From the NCBI RefSeq assembly GCF_036324505.1, contig NC_086355.1, forward strand, positions 22,310,518 through 22,374,517: DNA of 64,000 nt, read 5' to 3'. The DNA comes from Eleginops maclovinus. Taxonomy: Eukaryota > Chordata > Actinopteri > Perciformes > Eleginopidae. Below, piece after piece: positions 11,671-21,807 of this stretch (positions are counted from its first letter, which is position 1; each line of letters starts with the position of its first letter). Made by a program: the position numbers and the translations under genes. A model generated the notes under the pieces. It did no database searches. It was not told where the DNA came from and worked only from the letters and a program-made list of their open reading frames with translations.

Positions 11671-12354
11671 GTACCCACCGGTTGCTGTTGGTGGTCCACC
11701 TGGCCGACGGTAGCTGGCTCCTGCTCCGGCTGGCGGTGAACCTGACCCGCTGCTGACACGGTGCCAGCCTCCTGCCCGGGCTTGGCTAGCTGTCGGTTAG
11801 CTAGCTGGCTAGCTGTTGCGGCGCTAACCTCCTCCTGGTTTTGACCATCAACATGACCGCTGCAGCTGCCATCGTCGCTGCTTGTGGAGGCTTTTCTGAC
11901 TCATTTTGAAGTGTCTATTACCTCTTCCTTCTTTTTGAAGAAAGACAGTAAATTTAACTGTCTTTTTGACATGCTTGCATTTAATTAGTTTCTTCCTCTC
12001 TGCGAAGTGCTCCTCATGTGGCGAATTTCAAAAGTGAACGAGTTTGTCCGTTGGTTCAGCTTTTCAGTGCGTCAACACAGATCTCCGACTCTTTCAAATC
12101 TTAATCTTAATAAACGACATGAAATTCTTGGGATTTTTTTCTGTAAATTAATATCTGTATATTTTATTTCATTTTAACCATTTTTTTATTTTTATTTTTT
12201 GTGAGAGGTACCGGATCTGCCCAAATAGGTGCCGGAACACAGGGTGGCCAAAATGAAGAGGTGCCGGATCCTGTTCCGGCAGGATCCGGCTCAAATTAAC
12301 CACTGGCTCCAACGCTAGAACCATGTGGTTCGGACGAGAGCCGGTTCAGACCTC
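11671..12354. other. Inter-element region, no gene
   Basis: It contains a GC-rich stretch (about 11680-11880) with repeated tggctagctg-type words, an AT-rich stretch, and then ccgg-rich sequence with a perfect hairpin at 12263-12290. No coding content was recognised. Part of it may belong to an uncharacterised repeat. Confidence 0.5.
12263..12290. repeat. Perfect 11-bp hairpin around a TTCCGG loop
   Basis: GCCGGATCCTG at 12263-12273 and CAGGATCCGGC at 12280-12290 are exact reverse complements with a 6-base loop. Related words (accggatctg, gtgccggaac) lie 25-60 bp upstream, which suggests a degenerate repeated motif. Confidence 0.9.
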
Positions 12355-12596
12355 CATGGGGCCCTAGGCAAAATTCTGCTAAGGGGCCCTGTTAACTGAA
12401 CAGTCGCACCTGACACCCAGTGCTTCCACTCATCCCCCCTTTAAACATATTGCACTAGTGTCGCCACCTGTTAGTCCAACTCAAAATAAATACAGACCAA
12501 ATCAGACCAAATCAAATCGAACTAAATGTGTAACACATTACTCACCATTAAAAGTGTACTTTCTGGATGCAAAATCATCAATAATGTGATCATATG

Positions 12597-13011
12597 TGTT
12601 CTGAACTAATGTTGATGGCTACTAAAATAACGAAGGGAGACGTCCGTTCATTTCAGATGTTTACTAAAATAAAGAACTTAACATATTTACAGCGAGTGGT
12701 TGGCTTGAATTGTCAGCATCCTTAACAACATAAAACAAAATGGCCGCTGTACGACCTACAACACTGCGTATGTGACGTAACACGCACAATGTCCCATGGG
12801 TAATGAAGTCCATTTCAAGTCCATTTCCTAAGTATATCCCAACTTAAATGACCTAAAGTCCCTTTTTAATCTAATCCCATATCTGAAACATGAACTGTTA
12901 TTCTTAACACTTACTTATAAATTGACTAACTTATTAAATGTTGCTTTTAACTATTCCTTTTAAATCATCTGTTCTAAATAAATTCTCTTCCTAACAAATA
13001 AATTCACAACA
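12597..13011 (-). repeat. BEL 3' LTR (415 bp)
   Basis: On the plus strand it runs from TGTTCTGAAC to TTCACAACA. It matches 18347-18761 base for base except for one substitution. Confidence 0.96.
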
Positions 13012-13022
13012 TCCTCCCCCCC
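13012..13022 (-). promoter_or_regulatory. BEL polypurine tract
   Basis: The plus-strand tcctccccccc reads GGGGGGGAGGA on the element's coding strand, directly before its 3' LTR. This is the plus-strand primer site. Confidence 0.85.
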
Positions 13023-13034
13023 ATAAACTACTGT

Positions 13035-16000
13035 TTATACTATTTCCAACGGATACAGAAGCTGGATGGGCCTCCGCAGAACAGTCCCTGTGCTAGTGCG
13101 AACTGCACATGACCTCACAAGGCCATCACGACCAGGAAACAGCTCTTCGATCTTCCCCAGCTTCCAGCTCTGCCTTGGGGCGTTGTCTTCTCCGATGAGC
13201 GCAACATCGCCAACCTTCAGCGAAGAAGGCTGTGGGGTGTCACAGCGACGGGCCGACTTCAGATCCAACAGATATTCCTTCTGCCAGCGGTTCCAGAAGT
13301 TGGTCACGAGTCGTTGTCTGTAGCGCCACCTCTTGGTCATCTCCTCCTTGTTGGCTGTTGGACGGTTGATCTCAGCTGGAAATGACTTAGGAGGCAAGCA
13401 AGTCAGTCTCTGACCCACCAAGAAGTGGGCAGGGGTCAGTGGTTCTGGCTCATCCACATCATTGGACACATACGTGAGCGGCCTTGAGTTTATTACGGCT
13501 TCAGCTTCGGTCAGCATGGTGCACATCTCTTCAAAGTTGAGTTTAGCTTTGCCAAGCACCTTTCTGAGAATGATTTTGACTGATCTAACAAGCCGCTCCC
13601 AAAATCCGCCCCACCAGGCTGCTCTTTCAGCGATGAACCGCCAGGTGATGCCCTTCTCTGAGAAGAACTCTCGTAGTTGTGGATCTTTAATTCGTTGCCA
13701 GAGCTCCTTCAGATCTTGATCTGCCCTCTTGAACGTCTTGGCATTATCTGAATAGATCACCTTGCATAATCCTCTTCTGGAGATGAATCGTTTCAGAGCT
13801 AGTAAGAAGTGTTCCGTGGACATGTCTGAGACTAACTCTAAGTGGATCGCTCTGGTCACAGCACACGTGAAAAGTGCTATGTACGCCTTTGTCATTGAGC
13901 TCTGTATCTTCACATAGAGTGGCCCGGCAAAGTCCACACCGGTAACTTCGAATGGTGGTGATTCTGTTATCCTGTCCCTTGGCAACGGTGCAGTAGTCTG
14001 TTGCCCAGGCCTTGCTTTGAATTTCCTGCAAAGTACACATCCGGACACCACCTTCCTCACTATCTGCCTTGCCTTAAGAATCCAATATTTCTCTCTTGTC
14101 TGCACTAAAGTGTCTTGTACACCTGCATGGCATATTTGCTCATGTTGATTCTGCACCACCATCTCTGTGTATTTGTGTTTGCTGGGCAAAATCCAGGGGT
14201 GTTTTTCTCTGTAAGAGAGATCTGAATGCTGTAGCCGTCCTCCAACACTAAGCAATGCGTCTTCATCCAGAAATGGTTTGAGCTCCCGTATCCTGGAGTC
14301 AGTGTTGGGGCATTTCCCTGCTATCAGCAGATCCATTTCGGAGCAGAAACTTTCTCTTTGAGTCACCTTCGTCCAATATTTTTCTGCTTCATTCAGCTCT
14401 TCCGCTGTCAGTTCACCGCTCACCTTAGATCTTGAGCGTGCGTTGGTGATGAATCTCTTGATCCAGGCTGTCACTCGGAACACTCTTTTTAGTTTGCTGT
14501 ACTTCTCTAGACATAAGACAGGACTTAGGAAGTCTGGCTCTTGCTGAACAGCCTGTACTGTAATCTGGTATTTGGATCGGAGTTCAGATCCGACCTCCTC
14601 TTCCTGAACATCTTCCTGAGTACTCTGTGAGTGATCAGCTGTCATTAGAACATAAGGTCCTTTCCACCACAATGTGCTCTGCTTCAGGTCCTGTACAGTT
14701 AGGCCTCTGGTGGGAAGGTCGGCTGGGTTAAGTTTCCCCTTGCAGTGAGACCAGGACTGTGGGTCGGTTAGGGTCTGGATTTCTGTGACTCTATTCGCTA
14801 CGAACTGTTTCCACCTATGAGCAGAGCCGCAGATCCAGTGCAGAACTATCATTGAATCTGTCCACAGTCTGAGTTGTGTCTTGTCTAGCTGCAGCGCTTT
14901 CATGAGTGTGTCCCCCAACCTGGCTGCTATCACGGCACCCATCAGCTCCAGGCGTGGCAGAGTCATTCTTTTAAGCGGGGCCACTCTTGACTTGGATGCA
15001 ACCAGGCTTATGGTCACTTCTCCTTCCCTTGTTTTTCCTTCGATGTAAGCGACTGCACTGTAAGCTCTTTCGCTCGAATCACAGAATACATGCAGTTTTA
15101 GCTCTTGGTTGTTCTGCTGTGGCATATGCGTTTTGTACCATCGTGGGATTGACACCTCATGCAGTTGAGGGAGCTCTGAACACCACTGTTGCCACTTCTT
15201 TGTCATGTCGGGTGGCAGCTCCTCGTCCCACTGGAGCCCTCTCTCCCACATCTCTTGGAACATGATCTTGATCCTAATCGTGAAGGGTGTCAAGAATCCC
15301 AATGGGTCAAAGATTCGAGCAGAAGACTGCAGAACACTTCGTTTTGTGTTTTCTCTATCCTTCAGGATATCCAGCAGCCCTCTGAGGTCGAACACGAAGT
15401 CATCAGTGGCCGGTCTCCACACCAAGCCCAGCACCTTGAGAATGGACCCGTGTGGTTCTGGCTGAGCAACGCAATCCATCGAGCTCTCCTGCCATTTCTC
15501 TTTGAGCTCAGCAGAGCTCGTCATCCATTTGCATAGCTCCATGCCTGCTTCAGACATTATGTTCTTGGCCGTTTTTGTCACTGTATAGGCCTCTGTCACC
15601 TCACTTGAACTTGAAATAAAGTCATCGACATACAGTGAGGAGCTGATGATTCCTACCACCTTTGGGTGTTCTGATTCGTACTGTCTTAGATGCTTCCTAA
15701 TGGTGGCTGCGAGTAGGAATGGGCTTGACGAAGCTCCAAACACCACCCTCGTCATTCTGAGCATGCGCAGCTTCATGTCCTTGTCCAGTGTTGGTGGACC
15801 TGTGAACCACAGGAATCTCACGGCGTCCCGATCTCTTTCTGTGAGTGAAATCTGCAGAAATGCTTTCTTGATGTCTGCCATATAAGCAACTTCATGCAGT
15901 CTAAACTTGATCAAAACACTCATCAGATCTGGATTCAGATTGGGGCCGGTTAAGAGACAGTCGTTCAGTGAGGGACTTCCATCTTCGTGAGATGAAGCAT

Positions 16001-18314
16001 CGAATACGACTCGCAGTTTTGTTGTCGCCCTGTCTTCCCCCAGTACAGCATGATGGGGTAAGTAGTATGTCTGAGTGTCTTGCAGTGATGCACGCTCCTT
16101 TGGCACATCCTCAGCCATTCCTTGCTTTAGGTAGTCTTCCACGACTTCGTTGCATCTGCTGTACAGAGTGACATCTTTGCTCAGTTTCCTTTTCAAACTC
16201 TCCAGTCTCTTTTTGGCTATGCGGTAGTTGTCTTTAAGTGGTGGATGATCTTGTCGCCATGGCAACTCCACTTGGTAACGCCCGTCCTTGAGAATGGAGG
16301 TTTCTTCAAACCGCTGCAATGCTTCCGCATCCTCTGGGCTCTCAGGCTTCTCACTTGTGATGCCCAGGGACTCGAGCTCCCAGAACGCATGCAGTTGTTT
16401 GTCCATCTGTGCATCGTTGCTGAGCAGTATGTTCATGCATGTTGACTCCGTCATGCTGGACACTGCCATTGGGCCTTGCACTGCCCATCCAAATGTGCTC
16501 TCTGGTGCCACTAGGCTCTTGGTCAGTCTTTCCACTCGGCCAGACACTATCTGCCAGTAATAATCAGAGCCAATTAGCACAGAAAGTTCTGGTTTGTAAT
16601 CTCCATCACAGTCAGCTAATTGGAGACCTCTTCTTTTCATCTCTTTCTGTATGTGTTCACCTGGAACCCTCATCAGTGCTGTGCACACTTGTGGGGTCAC
16701 AACAGCTTCTATCTCAATTCTCTTCTGCTTATCCCACACATTCTCCAAGCTGAGCTTCACTATGTTGCGACTCACCGTTGTTGGAGCAGAGGAGCCAAAT
16801 GTGTGAAGAGTAAGCGTTCCTTGTCTGGTAACAGGTAGCTGTAGCTCCTTCACTACATTCTCATGCACAAAACTCCCCTGACTGCCTCCATCTAGCAGGC
16901 AGCGGACCATCTTCCTGCTTGTGGGCCCTACGGCCCATGCCTTGGTGGTCTGTAACAGCACTGTGTTCTCTGCTTTAGGAATTACTGAGCTTACAAGTGT
17001 GTCTGTGTTGGTTGACACATCAGGTGGGGGTGCCAGATTTTTCTCACACACGGCTGCATGATGCCTGCCACCACATGTGGCACATGACACACCCTTCGTC
17101 TTGCAAAACTTAGCAATGTGTTTGGATCCCAGACACACAAAGCACCTGCCTAGCCTTTTCAGTTTTTCTTTGCGTGCTGGCACATCGTGGTCTGGACATT
17201 TCTCGGATTTGTGTTCAGCACTATCACAAAACAAGCAATTGTTGACTTTCTGTTCAGTAATGTGTAGCGCAGCTGCAGATGTCATATTTGGTTTCTTTAT
17301 TTTCATGTCACTAGCTGAATGTGATTTGCTGCTGAATTTATTAGTGAACTGGCTTTCTCTCTGATTAAATGATTTCATCATCTGTACAGTTCTCTCTCGG
17401 GTCTGAACCTCTGTCTGGAGGAATTTAAGCACATTGTCCACTTTCCACTCATCATTGTCACCTCTTTGACGGCTGTATTCAAGAGCCATGTCATCTGGCA
17501 TCATCTGGAGCAATATTGGGCATAACATTCCACCATAGGTGTCTGATACCACTCCTAATGATTGTAGGCTTCTGGTTTGAACTTCACATTCATCATACAG
17601 CTGTCTTAAGGCAGTGACATCAGATGATCTCTTTACAGGAGTGAGATTCAGTAGCTTTGACATATGTGCATTTACAATGAGATCTTTCCTTCCAAATCTT
17701 TTTTGAAGTAATTCGATTGCAGCATCATAATTACTGTCTGTCAGTGTGAGCCCTGCTACTGACTTTGCAGCTGTTCCAGTAAGATACGTTTTCAGGTAGG
17801 TAAACTTCTCTTTCTTGCAGAGTGCACTGTTGTTATGAATAGCAGTCTCATACTGGCTCCAAAATTCCTGCCATAAGCTTACATCTCCGTTGAACTTGTC
17901 AATTTGTAATTTTGGCAGTCTCACTGTCTGTCTATTTGCAGTACTAGCATCACTTTGCCGAGTAGGCGGGGGGTTACTCACAGTCTCGCTGATCACTCGG
18001 TGAGCACGCGTCTTTACCTCAATGAGGCGGTCTCTGTAATCTTCTGCGAGTTCAATCTCCGCCTCCACATCTTCCAGTGAAGTGTGTTCCTCCACTATGT
18101 TGTCAAGCTCGCGCAAAGTGTCCTCCTTTGTCGACAATACAGCTAACATCTCCCGCACACGGTTGAGATCCCTCTGTTGGTCTTCCTTTCGCAGTTCAAC
18201 ATCAATCTGGTTGATCACTCGCGTAGTGGAGCTACGAATCGTACGACGTTTCCTTCTCGCCCTTTCTCCTTGCTCCGCTACAAGTGGTCTCTCTTCAGCC
18301 GGGTCGTCAGCCAT
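13035..18314 (-). CDS. BEL/Pao gag-pol polyprotein, intact (1759 aa)
   Basis: One uninterrupted frame. In order: N-terminal coiled-coil gag region with the DUF1759-like LPKLQIDKFNGD segment (about residues 130-330); Cys/His zinc knuckles at about 357-421 (CFVCLGSKHIAKFC, CATCGGRHHAAVC); a DUF1758-type aspartic protease (LLDGGSQGSF, about 475); reverse transcriptase with AYMADIKKAFLQI and LYVDDFI (about 895); a Pao RNase H-like region (FCDSSERAYSAVAYI, about 1080); an H2C2 integrase finger (about 1390-1430); integrase core with VDFAGPLYVK (about 1465), YSDNAKTF (about 1522) and the Glu in WWGGFWERL (about 1573); and a DUF5641-like end (LTPAHFLVGQRL). This is the full enzyme set for reverse transcription and integration. 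The start lies 30 bp inside the primer-binding site. Nothing looks damaged. Confidence 0.96.
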   Translation of the reverse strand: MADDPAEERPLVAEQGERARRKRRTIRSSTTRVINQIDVELRKEDQQRDLNRVREMLAVLSTKEDTLRELDNIVEEHTSLEDVEAEIELAEDYRDRLIEVKTRAHRVISETVSNPPPTRQSDASTANRQTVRLPKLQIDKFNGDVSLWQEFWSQYETAIHNNSALCKKEKFTYLKTYLTGTAAKSVAGLTLTDSNYDAAIELLQKRFGRKDLIVNAHMSKLLNLTPVKRSSDVTALRQLYDECEVQTRSLQSLGVVSDTYGGMLCPILLQMMPDDMALEYSRQRGDNDEWKVDNVLKFLQTEVQTRERTVQMMKSFNQRESQFTNKFSSKSHSASDMKIKKPNMTSAAALHITEQKVNNCLFCDSAEHKSEKCPDHDVPARKEKLKRLGRCFVCLGSKHIAKFCKTKGVSCATCGGRHHAAVCEKNLAPPPDVSTNTDTLVSSVIPKAENTVLLQTTKAWAVGPTSRKMVRCLLDGGSQGSFVHENVVKELQLPVTRQGTLTLHTFGSSAPTTVSRNIVKLSLENVWDKQKRIEIEAVVTPQVCTALMRVPGEHIQKEMKRRGLQLADCDGDYKPELSVLIGSDYYWQIVSGRVERLTKSLVAPESTFGWAVQGPMAVSSMTESTCMNILLSNDAQMDKQLHAFWELESLGITSEKPESPEDAEALQRFEETSILKDGRYQVELPWRQDHPPLKDNYRIAKKRLESLKRKLSKDVTLYSRCNEVVEDYLKQGMAEDVPKERASLQDTQTYYLPHHAVLGEDRATTKLRVVFDASSHEDGSPSLNDCLLTGPNLNPDLMSVLIKFRLHEVAYMADIKKAFLQISLTERDRDAVRFLWFTGPPTLDKDMKLRMLRMTRVVFGASSSPFLLAATIRKHLRQYESEHPKVVGIISSSLYVDDFISSSSEVTEAYTVTKTAKNIMSEAGMELCKWMTSSAELKEKWQESSMDCVAQPEPHGSILKVLGLVWRPATDDFVFDLRGLLDILKDRENTKRSVLQSSARIFDPLGFLTPFTIRIKIMFQEMWERGLQWDEELPPDMTKKWQQWCSELPQLHEVSIPRWYKTHMPQQNNQELKLHVFCDSSERAYSAVAYIEGKTREGEVTISLVASKSRVAPLKRMTLPRLELMGAVIAARLGDTLMKALQLDKTQLRLWTDSMIVLHWICGSAHRWKQFVANRVTEIQTLTDPQSWSHCKGKLNPADLPTRGLTVQDLKQSTLWWKGPYVLMTADHSQSTQEDVQEEEVGSELRSKYQITVQAVQQEPDFLSPVLCLEKYSKLKRVFRVTAWIKRFITNARSRSKVSGELTAEELNEAEKYWTKVTQRESFCSEMDLLIAGKCPNTDSRIRELKPFLDEDALLSVGGRLQHSDLSYREKHPWILPSKHKYTEMVVQNQHEQICHAGVQDTLVQTREKYWILKARQIVRKVVSGCVLCRKFKARPGQQTTAPLPRDRITESPPFEVTGVDFAGPLYVKIQSSMTKAYIALFTCAVTRAIHLELVSDMSTEHFLLALKRFISRRGLCKVIYSDNAKTFKRADQDLKELWQRIKDPQLREFFSEKGITWRFIAERAAWWGGFWERLVRSVKIILRKVLGKAKLNFEEMCTMLTEAEAVINSRPLTYVSNDVDEPEPLTPAHFLVGQRLTCLPPKSFPAEINRPTANKEEMTKRWRYRQRLVTNFWNRWQKEYLLDLKSARRCDTPQPSSLKVGDVALIGEDNAPRQSWKLGKIEELFPGRDGLVRSCAVRTSTGTVLRRPIQLLYPLEIV

Positions 18315-18325
18315 CTCGTTCTAAT

Positions 18326-18343
18326 TCCCGGGTTTCGGCACCA
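18326..18343 (-). promoter_or_regulatory. BEL primer-binding site, complementary to tRNA-Phe
   Basis: Read on the coding strand, TGGTGCCGAAACCCGGGA lies three bases after the 5' LTR. Its complement, TCCCGGGTTTCGGCACCA, fits the 3' end of vertebrate tRNA-Phe (acceptor stem beginning GCCGAAA). The tRNA match is from knowledge of that tRNA; the site itself is seen directly. Confidence 0.85.
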
Positions 18344-18346
18344 AAA

Positions 18347-18761
18347 TGTTCTGAACTAATGTTGATGGCTACTAAAATAACGAAGGGAGACGTCCGTTCA
18401 TTTCAGATGTTTACTAAAATAAAGAACTTAACATATTTACAGCTAGTGGTTGGCTTGAATTGTCAGCATCCTTAACAACATAAAACAAAATGGCCGCTGT
18501 ACGACCTACAACACTGCGTATGTGACGTAACACGCACAATGTCCCATGGGTAATGAAGTCCATTTCAAGTCCATTTCCTAAGTATATCCCAACTTAAATG
18601 ACCTAAAGTCCCTTTTTAATCTAATCCCATATCTGAAACATGAACTGTTATTCTTAACACTTACTTATAAATTGACTAACTTATTAAATGTTGCTTTTAA
18701 CTATTCCTTTTAAATCATCTGTTCTAAATAAATTCTCTTCCTAACAAATAAATTCACAACA
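18347..18761 (-). repeat. BEL 5' LTR (415 bp)
   Basis: Identical to 12597-13011 apart from one base. It should carry the promoter of the element for minus-strand transcription. Confidence 0.96.
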
Positions 18762-21749
18762 ATATGATATTTGCTTCCCCACATCATGGTTGATGCTCAT
18801 GATGGCCAAACCACTCAGACGTTCCTGGGACATGGAAGATCTCAGATAGTTGTTGATCATTTTTAACTTGCTGAAGCTCTCTCAGCTGAGGCAACTGTCA
18901 CAGGCAGAGTGACAGCAATTCTCAGGGCTATCCAAAGGTTAGGATAGAGTTCCTCCAGATTTTTCTCACAAAGGAAAGAAAGCAGCTCAAAGGCAGTTAT
19001 ATTAGCTGATGGTAGGTCAGGTAAATTCTTGATTTCGTTTGCCAGATCAACTCCACTGATGTCACAGTCTTGGTTGAAGGTCAGAGTTTTCACAAGTTCC
19101 ATACACTGAGCCTTTAAGGAGTCACTGGACATCTGACATGCAGTGCTGAAGTTCAGCACTACTCCATATTTAGTCTTCACCTGGTTCAGAGTTTCGAATC
19201 GTTCATCAATGGATGCTATTGTGGAGTCAACCACAATGTTGAAGAAGCTGACCTCAAGATTCCGCAGTGCATCAGCCACTGGCTCATCAGGTGCTTCGTA
19301 GCTAAAATGCTTTTTGCTGGTTCTCAGCCTCTTGTCCTTCAAAACAGCTTCTACATTAATTTCCTTACAAATGCTTCTGGCTGTTGTCTGGGCATCTGAG
19401 AATCCAGTGTCCCGGTATTGAGTGAGAGAGGCTTTTGCATTTGAGATTAACTGCACAGCTACGTCAAACTGCATTGAAGCAGATTGGGGGAGTTTGTTCA
19501 CTGCATTTGTTCTTGACAGTATCTCACACCATACTACACAGCAAATCAAGAAGCGGTAAGAACCAACTTCCTCTGCAAGTGACTGTGCCTCCACTTTCGC
19601 CACAGGATCATTAATCTTCTGTCTGGCTTCCAGTAAGGCTTATCGAATCTCAGAGGCCTGATACCTGACTGCATGGACACTTTGAAGCCTGCTCTCCCAT
19701 CTTGTGTCAGTCCATGACTTCACTGTTATGTTCACATGTTGTTTCAAGATGTTCCACCTTTGTGTGCCAGCAGAAAAAAGGTGAACAGCTTTTCTACATA
19801 GCCAAAAAAAACAACAGCATCTTTGGAGGATTTGGCAGCATCTGCAATGACGAGGTTTAATGTGTGTGCACCACATGGAACAAACACAGCTCTGGTATTC
19901 ATTCTCAACAGTCTGGCTTGTACTCCTTGGTGTTTACTTTTCATATTGGCCCCATTTTCATAGGCTTGCCCTCTGCAATTGTCAAATGGAATTTTCAGAT
20001 CAGTCAGCTTGTCCAAGATGACTGTAGACAGACTTAAGCCAGTTGTAGCCTCAACTTTCACAAAGCCGAGGAAGTGCTCCTTTATCTCTGGCTGTCCCTT
20101 TAAAGCCACACTTCTGAGGATAATGGACATCTGCTCCTGGTGACTAATGTCAGGTGTACAGTCTAAGATAATGGAGAAGTATTTTGAGTCTCTCACTTGA
20201 GTCACAATAGTTGTGAGAATCCTGTCACTCACAAGCTGTATCAGCTCATTCTGTATGTCCTTACTAAGGTAATGAGCATGTGTCTCTCCGTCTTTAATTC
20301 TGCTGACATGGTTTTCCAAAACAGGGTCAAATTTAGCTAATAATTCAACCTCTTTTAGAAAGTTTCCATTATCTGGTTGGAAGAGCTTATCTGATGCTAT
20401 AGGTTTCTTTCAGCTAGAGACTGTGTGATACTTATGAGGCGTGTAAGGACATCTTGCCATCTTTCTTTCAGCCTCCAAAGCTGTCATTTCTATGTGGTCA
20501 AGTGTTTTTCCACGACTTAAGCGCAGATCAAGTTCTCTCCACTTAATCATATTGCTTGTGTGTTCAGGACTACCCTCATGCTGCTTCAGAATGGCGTTGA
20601 TATTTGACCAGTCATTAACACCTTCTCCTATTATTTTGTGTTTTTTTGTGGAAAAGAGTTTACAGCAAAAACAATACACAGCGTTGTTTTTCACTGAGTA
20701 TGAAAGCCAGCTCCTGGTAATCTTTTCACCATTTGACAGCCGTCTCTGTAATAATCCTGGATGGAACCCTCTTCTGGACTTGTCTTTGGGGTAAGAAAAA
20801 TCCACTCCTGGCTTGAATGGACCTCTGCGCACTAACTCAGTCCGCATAAAGTCTGTTAAGACTGGGGGCCAATCTGCTGGATCATTTGGTGGAGCAGAGA
20901 CTGTTGCTTTAGGGTCTGAGCTAGCTTCTGATGCTTGCTGTACACACATACTTAACGGTGGCTGTACTGGACCTGTGCTGCTGCTGGTTGAAGGTGGCTC
21001 ATCTGTGCCTGTCTTATTTGGGTCTGTCCCTCCACTGGCTGACTGACTGGACTCTGTGCTGCTTGTTGGGAACTTAAGCATAGCACCTGTAACATAAAGA
21101 TCCAGCTACCATTAATTCAGCTCCATCAAATTGACTGCACTTGTTTTACCTTCATATACTTAAAATGTTGAGATTTAGATTATTATTTAGCCTATTTAGC
21201 ACCACTGTCATAATATTTCACGAGTTTTATTTATTCACTAATATATCTGCATCTATATTTGCCTGTGGGCTATCCAAGCAAACAAAATTCAATCTTAGTA
21301 AATATTTATCCATTACTTTCCATTTTGTATAAGTGCAGTTGTAACTACACTCAGAGCGATTGATATAACACTTAAATTACAGAAGCTAGCAAGACGCACA
21401 CGGAGACCGTCCGGGGTTCACCCAGGGCTCACTGCCCTGTTATGTAGGTCAAACACGGACTAGCCCCGTCCCTCCCACTCTCCCACCCGGAGAGGAGAGT
21501 TACCTGTCTGCTGTTGCTGCTGTTCATTGTCATGCACTTTCTTTTTTCTCTTTTCACTCCCCGAGGGATAACTCCGCTTCATCTTGCTGATGACGTTGAT
21601 GCACATGCATCACTGGCAATCTGACGTGCGCGAGCAGCGCGACGGACGGTCACGTCGTCACGTTTTTTGTGTTTTGTTTTTTTTTCCCCACGGGGCCTCT
21701 ATGAGTTTGCAGGGCCCTACGCAACGTGCGTAGTGTGCGTATTGGGTGA

Positions 21750-21785
21750 ACCCATAGACTGTATATATAGATACAGTCTATGGGT
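21750..21785. repeat. 15-bp perfect inverted repeat with 6-base loop
   Basis: ACCCATAGACTGTAT (21750-21764) pairs exactly with ATACAGTCTATGGGT (21771-21785). A related word, tatacagtctatgg, also occurs at about 45428-45441. It lies between the hAT end and the LINE. Confidence 0.9.
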
Positions 21786-21807
21786 GAACCGGTATTGGTT
21801 CGGACTA

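Larger units (their letters stand above)
12592..18766 (-). mobile_element. Complete BEL/Pao LTR retrotransposon with ATATG target-site duplication
   Basis: Two 415-bp LTRs (12597-13011 and 18347-18761) flank a single 1759-codon gag-pol frame on the minus strand. A primer-binding site lies beside the 5' LTR and a polypurine tract beside the 3' LTR. The 5-bp duplication ATATG (12592-12596 and 18762-18766) flanks it exactly. The LTRs differ at one position that I could find (12694 G versus 18444 T). These features indicate a very recent and possibly still competent insertion. Confidence 0.96.
12538..21582 (-). pseudogene. hAT transposase gene (TTF-type zinc finger, DUF4371-like, hAT dimerisation), broken
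   Basis: Coding exon 1 is 21582-21504 (basic, MKRSYPSGSEKRKKK start, then a Gln run), spliced in phase to an exon starting at 21086 with a clean acceptor. The first large segment (to about 20410) carries the TTF-type zinc-binding region (VYCFCCKLF) typical of ZMYM1-like hAT proteins. The segments 20319-19744 and 19603-18863 carry the catalytic core and the start of the C-terminal dimerisation domain (VTVASAER). Frameshifts occur near 20462, 19740-19600 and about 18880. The last codons continue past the BEL element at 12596-12541 and end at a TAA (12538-12540), showing that BEL inserted into the final coding exon. It is non-functional as it stands. Confidence 0.85.
12355..21725 (-). mobile_element. 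hAT transposon (TTF/ZMYM1-like), split by a BEL/Pao insertion
   Basis: Subterminal inverted sequences rich in GGGGCCC lie at about 12358-12389 (ggggccctaggcaaaattct) and, inverted, at about 21686-21720. Between them is a minus-strand hAT transposase gene. Without the BEL insertion the element would be about 3.2 kb, normal for an autonomous hAT. The exact ends and the 8-bp target duplication could not be fixed by eye. Confidence 0.7.

Noticed and set aside
13066..18475. Plus-strand ORFs opposite the BEL gag-pol
   Set aside because: Antisense shadows of the intact 1759-codon frame.
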